A stretch of 64,000 nt of DNA from Candidatus Scybalocola faecavium (GCA_018713145.1 DVFP01000013.1:62001-126000); one strand, 5' to 3'; positions 1 to 9,575 are shown, counted from the stretch's first letter. The notes: generated by a model not told the origin, from the sequence alone. Program-made: numbers and translations.

Positions 1-1
1 A

Positions 2-196
2 TTTGTCACGGGAAGTGCGGCCCTTTTGATGGAGTGGGCCATTGTGCGGGGAAACAGCCCATATCTTTATGGGGAAATGCTCAAGGCTTATCTTCTTGCA
101 GGGGCGTCACCGATGCCGGGATTTGATCAATATCCAAACAGTGTGACCGGTTATGGCCGACTTTGTCTGGCCAACAGCTTAAATCGTCTTTTGTGA
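2..196 (+). CDS. S8 (subtilisin-like) peptidase, C-terminal fragment
   Basis: The gene starts before the window. The frame is open from base 2 to TGA at 194-196 and gives the last 64 residues. The segment TGSAALLMEWAIVRGN resembles the stretch right after the catalytic serine in clostridial subtilisin-like peptidases (usual form GTSxAAAxxxGAAALLLEW), and a closing GYGRL segment matches the family's C-terminal end. The catalytic residues lie outside the window, so activity cannot be judged. Spore-forming Clostridia carry several such proteases, including the Csp germination proteases; which type this is cannot be told from the tail alone. Confidence 0.6.
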   Translation, partial: FVTGSAALLMEWAIVRGNSPYLYGEMLKAYLLAGASPMPGFDQYPNSVTGYGRLCLANSLNRLL

Positions 197-284
197 CCGG
201 CCCAATGGATGTAAGATCACATTGGGAGACAGGGCCTATCATTTCGGGATAAAGAAGGATTGCCATTTTTTCCAAAGGATGAAA

Positions 285-2474
285 ATGACAGAAATGCGTT
301 ATACTACAGCTATGAAAGTTTGCGGGGGTGAGCATGTGTCTGTTCAGGGCATTGATTTTGATGCCGGTCTTTGGGAAAATGAAACAGGGATGTATAACAA
401 AGCGTTTGAGCGGTTTGAACCTGTGGAAGTATGTATTTGTTTAAAGCAGGGAAATGGCCCGGCAGCAGTTCCGGCAGTGTCGGTAGGTGAGCATGTCCTG
501 TGCGGTCAGCTCATCGGGGAGACGATTTCAGATCAGTCTCTTCCTGTATACGCCAGTCTTAGCGGAGTTGTGACCCGGATCATCGAGAAGCGTTTCAGCG
601 TTTCTGAAGTGGTCAGTCATATTGTGATCCGAAGGGAAGGGCAAAGTCACACATGGATTCAAGGCCCGTTTATGCCGGGGGATAAGTTTTCCCGGCTGAA
701 GAAAATGGGAATTGCAGGCATTACCGCTCGGGAAATGGATGTCTCCGACCATGCTACGGCACACAAGCAGGTGATCAGGATTGCGGCTTTTGACCGGGAA
801 CCTCAGGTGTTTTGCGATTACCGCCTGATCATGGAGTGTCCGGGCAAGGTTTTATTTGGCGCAGATGTTATGGCAGATATTTTAGGCGGGGCAGGCGTGG
901 AGATTTATATTTGTCATGAAGAAGTCCGTTATCTGCTGGAAAAAACACTGTATAATTATAAAAAGGCTTTAAGGTTTTTAGACCAGGCGCGTTTTTTCTC
1001 AGTAAAACCGGATATATATCATAAAAGCTGTATCGCTGCCAGAGAAGGCTTATGGTTTAGCGCCACCGAACTTTGCGCTGTTTATGACGGATTTTATGAT
1101 GGCCGTCCCATGACCGGCAGGGGGATAACCATCGGTGGAGCTGTGAAGCATCCGAAAAACCTGTGGGTGCCTAACGGAACTTCTGTGAGAGATTTGCTGG
1201 AGTTTTGCGGAGGGATCCAGGGGGAAAAAGATCATATATCCCGGGATATGTCAGAGCTTGAGCATTTTAATATTGTGGAAGGCGGGCCCATGGGGGGCCA
1301 TTGTGTGGATGTGTCCTGCGCCTGGGTGTCATTGACGACAGGTTCCATCCATGTGCTGCCGGAAATCTATTATAGAGAGCACATGTGTATCCAGTGCCGC
1401 AGCTGCTGTCAGGTATGCCCGGTACAGTTAAAACCGTTTTATATTGAAAAAGCTTTAGACAAGGGAGCTGTCCGGGTTTGTGGGGCAGACGCCCATGCGT
1501 GTATCGGATGCGGATGGTGTTCTTATGTATGTCCTTCCTACCGCAGATTAAAGGAAAAGATCACAGCCGCAGGCAAAGCTGCATCCAGGAAGGAAGGACC
1601 GGTGACCAGGGATCGCCGGTCATACTTTAAGAAAAAAGCGCCGGAAAAAAGAAAGCCGCCCCCTATGGAAAAAGCCGGCGCTTATATTGAACTGGACTGG
1701 GAGATTGCCGATGAGCTGGAGCCTTTACCAGGCCGCAGCCAGGGCGGCCCCTATATTCATAAAAAAATAAGCACATCCGGGATTTTTAACCGTTTTACAT
1801 GGATGTTTGCCGGTGTATTTCTGGTTTATTCCATGACATTCGGTCCGGAAATTTTATTTAAGGCATTAGCTGCAGGGATCAGCTACGGAACAGTCGACTG
1901 GCTGTACCGGTTAGGCGGCCGCTGTCATTTGGGAGGATGGCGTGCCAGCCTTTGGGCCGGACTGATATGTGCCATGGCTCTTGCCTTTGTTCCATCCTGG
2001 AGATGGCTGATCCTGGCAGGCGCGGCAGGCAGTGTGTGGGCCCATACACTCAAAGGCAGCGGGCTTTTGGCGGGAATTACGATCAGCTTGTTGGGAATAG
2101 GGTGGGCGGCTCCGGTCCATGGATTTTTAAATCTGCCTGTTGCCCTGGCGTGGGCCGGAGCCTGGCTGTATATGATCTGGGGCTCCCTGGCGGGCTTTTG
2201 GCCCGGTCCTGTTTTTTTGACTGCATTTGAGAGTGTATCGTGGATTCTTTTAGGCCGTCTTGTATGGTCTCCCATGATCCTGATGGGCGGGGTACTTTTT
2301 GCCAATGACTATAAAAACGGAGGAAAAGGAACCTGGCAGCAGACCCTTGCGGCCCTTCTTTCCGGAGCTGCCGGGGCGGTGTTTTCTTTGATCCTTCCAG
2401 GGGATGGAGGGATATGCCTGGGACTTTTGACCGTGAATATTATGGCTTGCAATTTAAACACACACACCATATAA
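285..2474 (+). CDS. RnfC-RnfD fusion protein (orphan ferredoxin:NAD oxidoreductase-like)
   Basis: A 729-residue protein that joins two Rnf subunits. Residues ~30-340 are RnfC-like: a barrel-sandwich segment (SVGEHVLCGQLIGE), then GAVKHPKNLWVPNGT and EGGPMGG. Two 4Fe-4S motifs follow: CIQCRSCCQVCP near residue 367 and CIGCGWCSYVCP near 405. From about residue 498 the chain becomes hydrophobic and resembles RnfD, opening with YIHKKISTSGIFNR and closing with GLLTVNIM; I do not see the SGAT motif that carries covalent FMN in RnfD. Known Rnf complexes need RnfA, B, C, D, E and G as separate genes; none of the others is here. I chose ATG 285 because AAAGG lies 6 bases before it; ATG 222, 279 and 294 are in frame. 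Function as a proton or sodium pump is therefore doubtful; a membrane-anchored electron-transfer role is inference. Confidence 0.75.
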   Translation: MTEMRYTTAMKVCGGEHVSVQGIDFDAGLWENETGMYNKAFERFEPVEVCICLKQGNGPAAVPAVSVGEHVLCGQLIGETISDQSLPVYASLSGVVTRIIEKRFSVSEVVSHIVIRREGQSHTWIQGPFMPGDKFSRLKKMGIAGITAREMDVSDHATAHKQVIRIAAFDREPQVFCDYRLIMECPGKVLFGADVMADILGGAGVEIYICHEEVRYLLEKTLYNYKKALRFLDQARFFSVKPDIYHKSCIAAREGLWFSATELCAVYDGFYDGRPMTGRGITIGGAVKHPKNLWVPNGTSVRDLLEFCGGIQGEKDHISRDMSELEHFNIVEGGPMGGHCVDVSCAWVSLTTGSIHVLPEIYYREHMCIQCRSCCQVCPVQLKPFYIEKALDKGAVRVCGADAHACIGCGWCSYVCPSYRRLKEKITAAGKAASRKEGPVTRDRRSYFKKKAPEKRKPPPMEKAGAYIELDWEIADELEPLPGRSQGGPYIHKKISTSGIFNRFTWMFAGVFLVYSMTFGPEILFKALAAGISYGTVDWLYRLGGRCHLGGWRASLWAGLICAMALAFVPSWRWLILAGAAGSVWAHTLKGSGLLAGITISLLGIGWAAPVHGFLNLPVALAWAGAWLYMIWGSLAGFWPGPVFLTAFESVSWILLGRLVWSPMILMGGVLFANDYKNGGKGTWQQTLAALLSGAAGAVFSLILPGDGGICLGLLTVNIMACNLNTHTI

Positions 2475-2538
2475 TAAGGTGTATGCGGGGGTTCGTTCAG
2501 TCTTTGGACTGAACGGATACATATGTGGAGGTGTTGGA

Positions 2539-4065
2539 TTGGATAAGTACGACCAGGATTTAAAAAGTATTTTGCCGGAAACGGGATGGGAGGAGCGTAT
2601 GGCAACAGCCAGGAACGCTGCCTATGACCGCCGCAGGCATACCTATCATATACAGCCGCCTAAAGCGTCCGGCAGCTCAACGGATCAGCCGGTCCGTCCC
2701 GGCGGCCCTCATAGGACAGGACCTCAGGCCCGTCCCGGCGGCCCTCATAGGACAGGACCTCAGGCCCGGTCCGGCGGTCCTCATCGAACAGAGAAAAGTC
2801 CGGCCCGTCCCGGCGGAGCCGGACGGACAGGGGGGCCAAACAGGACGGTGAATCGACGTTCTCCGTCAGGCGGAAAGAAAAGACGTAAAAAGAATATGAT
2901 GCCGGCCATGATCGGGGCAGCGGCTGTAGTGGTGGTGATCATTGTGGCTTCGGTCTTTTTGATCACCAATTACGGAAAAGGCAGCAGCACCAACCAAAAA
3001 GGGCTGGCCTTTTATGAGGAAGGCGCTTATGATGAGGCGGTTGACATGTTTTTACAGGCCGTGGAGCGGGATCCTCAAAACGGGGAATATTATAATAACC
3101 TGGGGATGGCCTATATAGCGGCAGGGCATTATGATGAAGCTTTGGCAGCCTTTGATAATGCAGCGGCAAATTCCAACCGGGACAGCGTTTTGGAGCTGGC
3201 AAAGCGAGGCAGCGGGATTGCCTATTTGTCTGCGGGCCATTATTCTAAGGCTGTAGACTTGTTTAATGAGGCATTGACTTACGCATCGGATGATTACGGG
3301 GATACAGAGCTGGATATTTTATATTATCTGGCAGAAGCCCAGAAACGCTCCGGTGATACATTAGGCGCGGTGGAGACATATACCCGGATCATTGACGATG
3401 ATGATAATGCAGATGCTTATATGCTCCGCGGACTGGCATATCAAAGCGCCGGAGATAATGCCAGCGCTGAGACCGATCTGGAAACTGCCATCAGCCATTC
3501 ACGGAGAAATTATAAAACTTACCTGGCTCTGTATGAGGTTTTAATGGCTCAGGACAAGGCAGAAGAAGGGGCGGGGATCCTGGATGAAGCTTTGGAGCTG
3601 GGAGGCAAGACCGGAGAGGATTATTCCAACCGGGGGATCATTTACATGTATAAAGAGGATTATGAAGGCGCTCAGGAGGCATTTAATACAGCTCTGGAAA
3701 AAGGGTATAACGGTGCTTATCTGGGACTAGCCGAATCCCTTATGCGCCAGAAAGATTATGAGGGCGCGGCTGCCCAGTATGAAGCCTATCTGGCTGTGGA
3801 TCCGAAAAATGCCGAGGCCTATAATCAATATGGCTTATGTTTAATGGCCCTGTCCAGATATGAGGATGCCCGGACGGCTTTTGAACAAGGCCTGGCTTTA
3901 AACGACCGTCTGGTGGATCGGGAGCTTATGTATAATGAAGCCATTACTTATGAATATATGGAAGATTGGACAGGCGCTTTGGAAAAAATGCAGGCATTTG
4001 TGGAGAAGTATCCGGATGACAGCCAGGGACAGCACGAACTGGCATTTCTGGAACGATTCCGGTAA
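2539..4065 (+). CDS. Membrane-anchored tetratricopeptide-repeat protein
   Basis: A 508-residue protein. The N-terminal ~110 residues are cytoplasmic, low-complexity and rich in Arg, Gly and Pro, including a tandem RPGGPHRTGPQA repeat. A basic stretch (KKRRKKN) is followed by one membrane helix (~120-143, MIGAAAVVVVIIVASVFLI), and the rest is a chain of TPR units starting at GLAFYEEGAYDEAVDMF, placed outside the membrane by the positive-inside rule. TPR domains are protein-binding scaffolds; the partner is unknown. The start is set at TTG 2539 because a full GGAGGTG lies 5 bases upstream; upstream codons in this frame lack a ribosome site. It is 64 bases after the RnfC-RnfD fusion and 46 bases before hflX, so cotranscription is plausible. 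Confidence 0.7.
   Translation: MDKYDQDLKSILPETGWEERMATARNAAYDRRRHTYHIQPPKASGSSTDQPVRPGGPHRTGPQARPGGPHRTGPQARSGGPHRTEKSPARPGGAGRTGGPNRTVNRRSPSGGKKRRKKNMMPAMIGAAAVVVVIIVASVFLITNYGKGSSTNQKGLAFYEEGAYDEAVDMFLQAVERDPQNGEYYNNLGMAYIAAGHYDEALAAFDNAAANSNRDSVLELAKRGSGIAYLSAGHYSKAVDLFNEALTYASDDYGDTELDILYYLAEAQKRSGDTLGAVETYTRIIDDDDNADAYMLRGLAYQSAGDNASAETDLETAISHSRRNYKTYLALYEVLMAQDKAEEGAGILDEALELGGKTGEDYSNRGIIYMYKEDYEGAQEAFNTALEKGYNGAYLGLAESLMRQKDYEGAAAQYEAYLAVDPKNAEAYNQYGLCLMALSRYEDARTAFEQGLALNDRLVDRELMYNEAITYEYMEDWTGALEKMQAFVEKYPDDSQGQHELAFLERFR
2695..2790 (+). repeat. 36-bp tandem repeat inside the TPR-protein gene
   Basis: Two near-identical 36-bp units (2695-2730 and 2731-2766) and a third, diverged partial unit. 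They encode the 12-residue unit RPGGPHRTGPQA in the cytoplasmic, positively charged N-terminal tail. The period is a multiple of three, so copy-number change would keep the frame. Confidence 0.85.
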
Positions 4066-4111
4066 AGTGTTTTGGAAATGTCCCAGGTGCGTGTGATAAC
4101 AGGAGATGTTT

Positions 4112-5380
4112 ATGACAGATCAGAAAAATGAAAAGTATTTTGTAACGGATGATATTTCAGAAAAGGTTATTCTTGTAGGTGTTTCTGCCGGAGACGGGGA
4201 AGATACTAAGGAATCCCTGGACGAGCTGGCAGAGCTGGCAAGAACTGCCGGGGCTGTTGTGGCAGGAATGATGATTCAAAACCGGGAGGCGCCCCATCCG
4301 GGGACTTACCTGGGCAAGGGAAAGATTGACGAGTTGTCTGCCATGATCGCCGCCCTGGAAGCTACGGGGGTGATCTGCGATGATGAGCTGTCCCCGGCTC
4401 AAATGGCAAATCTGGAAGATGCTCTGGGGACAAAGGTCATGGACCGGACTCTTTTGATCCTGGATATATTCGCCCAGCGGGCGTCTACCCGGGAAGGTAA
4501 GATCCAGGTAGAGCTGGCTCAGCTCAGGTATCGTTCCACCCGTTTGGTAGGTCTTGGCCGTTCTTTGTCGCGTTTAGGCGGCGGTATCGGCACAAGAGGT
4601 CCCGGTGAAAATAAGCTGGAAATGGACCGGCGCCTGATCCGGGAGCGGATTTCCCACTTAAAAAAGGAGCTGGAGGAAGTAAAACGCCACCGGGAGGTGG
4701 CCCGGAGCCAGAGAAGCAAAAATCCCATTCCTGTGGCAGCTATTGTGGGTTACACAAATGCGGGAAAGTCTACACTGCTTAACACTCTTACCGGCGCTCA
4801 TGTACTGGAAGAGGACAAGCTTTTCGCCACCTTAGATCCTACGACCCGAAGTTTTACTTTAGAAAGCGGCCAGCAGATCCTTTTAACGGATACAGTAGGG
4901 TTTATACGAAAGCTTCCCCATCATTTGATCGATGCTTTCCGCTCCACTTTGGAAGAAGCCAGATATGCAGACATGATCATCCATGTAGTGGACGCTTCCA
5001 ATCCTCAGATGGATACCCAGATGCATGTTGTATACGAGACTTTAAGGCAGTTGGACATAAAGGATAAAACAGTGATCACCGCATTTAATAAGATGGATCT
5101 GGTGGAGCAGGACCGTATGATGCTGAAGGATTTCCAGGCGGACTATACGGTTTATATCAGTGCCAGAAACAGGGAAACGCTGGGGACGTTGACAGATACG
5201 GTGGAAAAGGTACTGAGAGAGCAGAAGATTTACGTGGAAAAGATCTTTGATTACCGGGAAGCGGGAAAAATCGCTTCGATCCGCAAATATGGACAGCTTT
5301 TGGAGGAAGAATATACAGACCAGGGCATCCGGGTCAAAGCCTACGTGCCTGCGGATGTCTATGCCATGCTCCAGAATTAA
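4112..5380 (+). CDS. hflX: GTPase HflX
   Basis: A 422-residue ribosome-associated GTPase of the HflX family, which binds 50S subunits and splits or rescues stalled ribosomes under stress. The N-terminal domain has the family segment HPGTYLGKGKIDEL. The linker RLGGGIGTRGPGE is the HflX glycine-rich motif. The G domain shows G1 GYTNAGKS (~212), G3 DTVG (~259) and G4 NKMD (~326). Length is normal. ATG 4112 is preferred over ATG 4106 because AGGAG at 4101-4105 abuts 4106 but lies 6 bases before 4112. A strong hairpin terminator follows. Confidence 0.95.
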   Translation: MTDQKNEKYFVTDDISEKVILVGVSAGDGEDTKESLDELAELARTAGAVVAGMMIQNREAPHPGTYLGKGKIDELSAMIAALEATGVICDDELSPAQMANLEDALGTKVMDRTLLILDIFAQRASTREGKIQVELAQLRYRSTRLVGLGRSLSRLGGGIGTRGPGENKLEMDRRLIRERISHLKKELEEVKRHREVARSQRSKNPIPVAAIVGYTNAGKSTLLNTLTGAHVLEEDKLFATLDPTTRSFTLESGQQILLTDTVGFIRKLPHHLIDAFRSTLEEARYADMIIHVVDASNPQMDTQMHVVYETLRQLDIKDKTVITAFNKMDLVEQDRMMLKDFQADYTVYISARNRETLGTLTDTVEKVLREQKIYVEKIFDYREAGKIASIRKYGQLLEEEYTDQGIRVKAYVPADVYAMLQN

Positions 5381-5396
5381 ATCAATAACAGAAAAT

Positions 5397-5440
5397 AAAA
5401 AATGCAGGAGCCTGAAAAAGAAGCGCTCCTGCATTTTTTT
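5397..5440. terminator. Bidirectional terminator between hflX and the RelA/SpoT-domain gene
   Basis: Stem AAAATGCAGGAGC paired with GCTCCTGCATTTT around a short loop, with an A-run before and a T-run after, so it can stop transcription from both convergent genes. Confidence 0.9.
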
Positions 5441-5473
5441 CCGCGATACGCCTGGCAAGCGGCGTGTGGTGTA

Positions 5474-6565
5474 TCAGGCTGAAGATCCCGGTTTTCTTGA
5501 ATTGAATACATCAAATATGGATAATGAGCTGTTGCGGAAGGTTTCAAGGATCACATCGTCCAGAATCTCTTCCGAGGAAGCTCCGTGTCCGGCAATCAGG
5601 TTTTTGATTACCGGGATATAGGTAAACCACATAAGCGTGCTGTAAAGGTTTAGGGTTGGGGAATCGTAATTAATGTTTGTGGACAGCTCTTCGCCAATGG
5701 TTTGTATCGTATCTTTGTGCTTGAGAATATCTTCATTCAGCTCATTAATATACTGATACCCGTAGAAATTCATTTTTGCAACAATCTTTTGCTGGCTGAT
5801 GAGCTGAGGATCCCTGATGATCTTGTAATTAAATTTCTGGGCGATCGCCTGAGCCATGCCATTTAATACCGGGCTGTTATTAACATAGGCAATAAGGGAA
5901 TCTTTGTTAATATCCGTCTTAAGGACCTTTTCCTCCCTGTCCAGACTTTGGTTGTACAGGGCGATCTCATAGCGGATATTTTCAAACTCTTCATCCAGGA
6001 TTTCCAGGGTGGCTGCAAGACGGTTCAGCTTCCGTTTGATCTCCATGGGAGGTTCATAAAAAGATTTATATCCCAAACCATGCTCTACCTCTGCCCAGGC
6101 GTGCTGGAGCACTGTACGCAGCTGGATCTCAAACAAAATATCCTGATATTTCTGATATTCGACAAGCTGGCACCGTTCCGTGGTAAACTTGACTACCAGA
6201 TGGAGGGAGGTATAGCCAAATTCAATAGTATTTACCTTGTGTTTTTTACGTTTATCTACAATCTCTACGATTTCAAAAGTTTTATCTAAAAGTTCAAATA
6301 TTTTGTCCACATCCCTTTCAAAAAGGGTGACAATGCGGCATCCTAAAATATCTGTGATTTCATCCAGATGATTATATTTTGCCTTTGAGATCACTTTATT
6401 TTTCAAGGCTTCCTCGCTTTTGATCCGAAGCGTCATGTTGGAAATTTTTATGTGATTGACTTCGATCAGCGTAGTAATGATCTCCCCTACATCCCGTTTC
6501 AGTTTTTTGTAGATTTCCATATTTTGATAGTATTCACTCATAATGGTATCAAGTGTATCTATCAT
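5474..6565 (-). CDS. RelA/SpoT-domain protein (GTP pyrophosphokinase family)
   Basis: A 363-residue protein with a RelA/SpoT synthetase fold in its first half: ILGCRIVTLFERDVDKI, then EFGYTSLHLVV and EIQLRTVLQHAWAEVEH, which match the conserved nucleotide-binding segments of (p)ppGpp synthetases. There is no HD hydrolase domain and no TGS/ACT region, so it is a small alarmone synthetase-like protein with an unassigned C-terminal half of ~170 residues. Small alarmone synthetases make pppGpp or ppGpp from ATP and GTP/GDP; whether this one is active is not shown. I start it at ATG 6565; a TTG at 6604 would add 13 residues but lacks a ribosome site. It converges on hflX and stands alone. Confidence 0.8.
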   Translation of the reverse strand: MIDTLDTIMSEYYQNMEIYKKLKRDVGEIITTLIEVNHIKISNMTLRIKSEEALKNKVISKAKYNHLDEITDILGCRIVTLFERDVDKIFELLDKTFEIVEIVDKRKKHKVNTIEFGYTSLHLVVKFTTERCQLVEYQKYQDILFEIQLRTVLQHAWAEVEHGLGYKSFYEPPMEIKRKLNRLAATLEILDEEFENIRYEIALYNQSLDREEKVLKTDINKDSLIAYVNNSPVLNGMAQAIAQKFNYKIIRDPQLISQQKIVAKMNFYGYQYINELNEDILKHKDTIQTIGEELSTNINYDSPTLNLYSTLMWFTYIPVIKNLIAGHGASSEEILDDVILETFRNSSLSIFDVFNSRKPGSSA

Positions 6566-6602
6566 GTAAGTATCGTCCGTCCTTTCTCCTGTGATTTTTT
6601 TC

Positions 6603-6632
6603 AATAGTCGGTAACATTGCTACCTGACTATT
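6603..6632 (-). promoter_or_regulatory. Inverted repeat at the promoter of the RelA/SpoT-domain gene
   Basis: Arms AATAGTCGGTA and TACC(T)GACTATT face each other just downstream of a -10-like TAAAAT (minus strand, 6630-6635). The arms would sit over the transcription start, so this is either an operator or a 5' leader hairpin. I cannot tell which. Confidence 0.45.
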
Positions 6633-6857
6633 TTACCACATTATGGCAGAGATTGCTAATACAATTCATCGCGCGGTACAGATTATGGCCGCAGCTCAGC
6701 TTTTAGATGAAGGCCGGCATCATATGTTCATGCCTTGAAGCGGAGGGCCGGGTGTGTTATGATAAGCATATGCAAAGGCAGTGACAGCCGGGCTCAATAG
6801 TGATGAGCTGTTCTGCCCCACAAAAAGGAATAATAACATAAAAAGGAAGGTGCGATA

Positions 6858-8078
6858 ATGGATATTCTTGAGAGATTTTCCAAATATATCAGTTTTGAAA
6901 CAACCTCCTGTGAGGAATCAAATACTGTGCCGTCTACAGACTGCCAGCTGAAGCTGGCCAAATATCTGGAGGAGGAGCTGAAAAACATCGGGGTGCCTAA
7001 AGTGACCCTGGATCCATATGGGATCGTTTACGGGTGGATTCCTGCAAGCCAAGGACTGGAAGATAAAAAGGCCCTGGGATTTATTTCCCACATGGATACA
7101 TCTCCGGCAGCCAGTGGAAAAAATGTAAAAATGAACGTGATCCGGGATTATGATGGGAAGGATGTGACCCTTCCTGCCGGTGTCGTCTTAAGCGTAAAGG
7201 ATTTCCCTCATTTAAAGGATCTTGCAGGAAGGACGCTGATCACTACAGATGGAACAACGCTTCTCGGAGCAGATGATAAGGCCGGAATTGCCGAAATCAT
7301 GACAGCTATTGAAACGGTGATCCGGGATAATATTCCTCACGGGCCCTTATGCGTGGCCTTTACTCCCGATGAGGAGGTTGGCCGGGGGGCGGATCACTTT
7401 AATGTAGATCTTTTCGGCGCGGATTTTGCCTATACTGTTGACGGAGGGCCGGAAAATGAACTGGCATGTGAGACCTTTAATGCGGCCTCCGCTCACATTA
7501 AGATTAAAGGCGTGTCTGTACATCCGGGAGATGCCAAGGATATTATGGTCAATGCGGCTTTAGTTGCCTGCGAGCTGGCCGGGATGCTGCCAGCCAGCGA
7601 GACCCCAAGATATACGGAAGGCTATGAAGGATTTTATCACCTGGATTCTATCCGGGGAGATGTTTCTGAGGCTTCAATGAGCTATATTATCCGCGACCAT
7701 GACCGGAAGATTTTTGAAACGCGGAAAAAGACTTTAGAGGAAGCTGCAGAAACCTTAAATCAAAAATATGGCCCGGGCACAGTAACGGCGCAGATCGAGG
7801 ATTCTTATTATAACATGAAAGAAATTGTTGACCAGCATCCCCATCTTATGGAAAATGCCAAAGCGGTCATGGAAGCGCTGGGCATGACCTGCCAGGTGAT
7901 CCCGGTACGGGGCGGTACAGACGGATCCCGTTTGTCTTATATGGGATTGCCCTGCCCCAATCTTGGCACTGGCGGTTATGCTTATCATGGTCCCATGGAA
8001 CACATTACGAAAGAGGGCATGGAGCTGTCCTCAAAGGTGGTACTGGGGCTGATCAAAAAATATGCGGACATTCACTAA
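6858..8078 (+). CDS. pepT: Peptidase T (tripeptide aminopeptidase)
   Basis: A 406-residue M20B metallopeptidase that removes the N-terminal residue from tripeptides in the cytosol. Visible metal and catalytic motifs are FISHMDTSP (His near 78), LGADDKAG (Asp near 140) and TPDEEVGRGADHF (Glu near 172). Length and the closing KKYADIH region are normal for PepT. The site AAGGAAGG precedes the ATG. It is followed 39 bases later by thyA. The 290-base region upstream, shared with the divergent RelA/SpoT-domain gene, has several GC-rich short inverted repeats but no element I can name. Confidence 0.95.
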   Translation: MDILERFSKYISFETTSCEESNTVPSTDCQLKLAKYLEEELKNIGVPKVTLDPYGIVYGWIPASQGLEDKKALGFISHMDTSPAASGKNVKMNVIRDYDGKDVTLPAGVVLSVKDFPHLKDLAGRTLITTDGTTLLGADDKAGIAEIMTAIETVIRDNIPHGPLCVAFTPDEEVGRGADHFNVDLFGADFAYTVDGGPENELACETFNAASAHIKIKGVSVHPGDAKDIMVNAALVACELAGMLPASETPRYTEGYEGFYHLDSIRGDVSEASMSYIIRDHDRKIFETRKKTLEEAAETLNQKYGPGTVTAQIEDSYYNMKEIVDQHPHLMENAKAVMEALGMTCQVIPVRGGTDGSRLSYMGLPCPNLGTGGYAYHGPMEHITKEGMELSSKVVLGLIKKYADIH

Positions 8079-8117
8079 GGTGAGCAGCGGCAAAATATGC
8101 CTTTTAAGGAGGAATCT

Positions 8118-8966
8118 ATGAGCTACGCGGATAATGTATTTATAAATATGTGCCAGGATATTTTGGAAAACGGATGCAGCACAGAAGGAGAGAAGGTACG
8201 TCCCAAATGGGAGGACGGAACCTTTGCTTATACGATAAAAAAATTTGGCGTCGTCAATCGGTACGACTTGTCCCGGGAATTCCCCGCATTGACTCTGCGG
8301 CGCACTGCTATTAAAAGTGCCATTGATGAGGCGCTTTGGATTTGGCAGAGAAAGTCCAATAACATCCATGACCTCCACAGCCATATATGGGATGAGTGGG
8401 CGGATCCCGACGGATCTATCGGCAAGGCCTACGGCTACCAAATGGGAGTAAAGCATCAGTACAAGGAAGGTATGATGGACCAGGTGGACCGGGTGCTGTA
8501 CGACCTGAAAAATAATCCTTACAGCCGCCGGATTATGACCAATATTTATGTCCATCAGGATCTTCACGAAATGAACCTGTACCCCTGCGCTTACAGTATG
8601 ACTTTCAACGTCACCAAGCGGCCGGGGGAGGATAAGCTGGTGCTTAATGCGATTTTAAATCAAAGATCCCAGGATGTCCTTGCAGCTAACAATTGGAATG
8701 TGGTTCAGTATGCGGCCCTTGTCCATATGTTTGCCCAGGTGTGTGATATGCAGGTGGGAGAGTTGGTCCATGTTATTGCAGATGCCCATATTTATGACCG
8801 GCATGTACCGCTGATTAAGGAGCTGATCTCAAGAAAGCCTTATCCGGCGCCAAAGTTCTGGATAAATCCGGAAGTTAAAGATTTTTATGATTTTACCCCA
8901 GAGGATTTCCGGCTGGATGATTATGTCACCGGTCCTCAGATTAAAAATATCCCCATTGCCGTATAA
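8118..8966 (+). CDS. thyA: Thymidylate synthase
   Basis: A 282-residue folate-dependent thymidylate synthase that methylates dUMP to dTMP and yields dihydrofolate. The nucleophile Cys is at ~157 in NLYPCAYSMTF. Also visible are the phosphate-binding Arg pair in YSRRIM, and RSQDVLAANNWNVVQYA, a variant of the usual QRSxDxxLGxPFNI segment. Start ATG 8118 follows AAGGAGG with 5 bases between; an upstream in-frame codon would overlap that site. The next gene is dihydrofolate reductase, which recycles the dihydrofolate this enzyme makes. Confidence 0.95.
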   Translation: MSYADNVFINMCQDILENGCSTEGEKVRPKWEDGTFAYTIKKFGVVNRYDLSREFPALTLRRTAIKSAIDEALWIWQRKSNNIHDLHSHIWDEWADPDGSIGKAYGYQMGVKHQYKEGMMDQVDRVLYDLKNNPYSRRIMTNIYVHQDLHEMNLYPCAYSMTFNVTKRPGEDKLVLNAILNQRSQDVLAANNWNVVQYAALVHMFAQVCDMQVGELVHVIADAHIYDRHVPLIKELISRKPYPAPKFWINPEVKDFYDFTPEDFRLDDYVTGPQIKNIPIAV

Positions 8967-9023
8967 GGGATACCCTTATGGTGTTCAAGGCTCGGCGTAA
9001 AATCTGAAAGGAGACGGAGCAAA

Positions 9024-9560
9024 ATGAATCTGATCGTTGCTGTTGACCGGAATTGGGCTATTGGCAATAAAAATAAACTGTTAAACAGTATTCCCGAGGA
9101 TATGAAATTTTTCAGGACAACCACCACCGGTAAAGTGGTCATTATGGGCCGGAAAACGCTGGAAAGCTTTCCGGGAGGCCAGCCGCTGAAAAAACGTTTG
9201 AATATTGTGATTTCAAAAAATCCCGATTACCATGTTAAGGACGCTGTTGTCGTGCCAAACATTCAGGCTGCATTGGACGCGGCTAAAGATTATGATACAA
9301 GGGATGTTTATGTGATCGGCGGAGAAAGTATTTACCGTCAGATGCTTCCCTACTGTGATGTGGCCCATGTAACAAAGATGGATTACGCTTACGAAGCGGA
9401 CACCTGGTTTCCCAACCTGGATCAGGATGAGGAATGGGAAATGGTGGCCCAAAGCGAAGAAAAGACCTATTTTGACCTGGAATATGAGTTTGACCTTTAT
9501 GTGCGCAAAACAAGTTATGACAGGATGAAAGATTACATCCGGGAACACTGTATGGATTAA
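9024..9560 (+). CDS. dfrA: Dihydrofolate reductase
   Basis: A 178-residue NADPH-dependent dihydrofolate reductase. The opening MNLIVAVDRNWAIGNK, the cofactor segment GKVVIMGRKTLESFP and the VYVIGGESIY motif are all typical. It lies 57 bases after thyA with its own AAAGGAG site, and the pair forms the usual thymidylate cycle unit. Length is about 15 residues longer than the commonest forms, due to a C-terminal tail. Trimethoprim sensitivity cannot be judged. Confidence 0.95.
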   Translation: MNLIVAVDRNWAIGNKNKLLNSIPEDMKFFRTTTTGKVVIMGRKTLESFPGGQPLKKRLNIVISKNPDYHVKDAVVVPNIQAALDAAKDYDTRDVYVIGGESIYRQMLPYCDVAHVTKMDYAYEADTWFPNLDQDEEWEMVAQSEEKTYFDLEYEFDLYVRKTSYDRMKDYIREHCMD

Positions 9561-9575
9561 GCGTTTGTAAACATC

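Noticed and set aside
5247-5621. A 124-residue plus-strand ORF across the hflX end
   Set aside because: It crosses the bidirectional terminator and is a shadow of hflX and the convergent gene.
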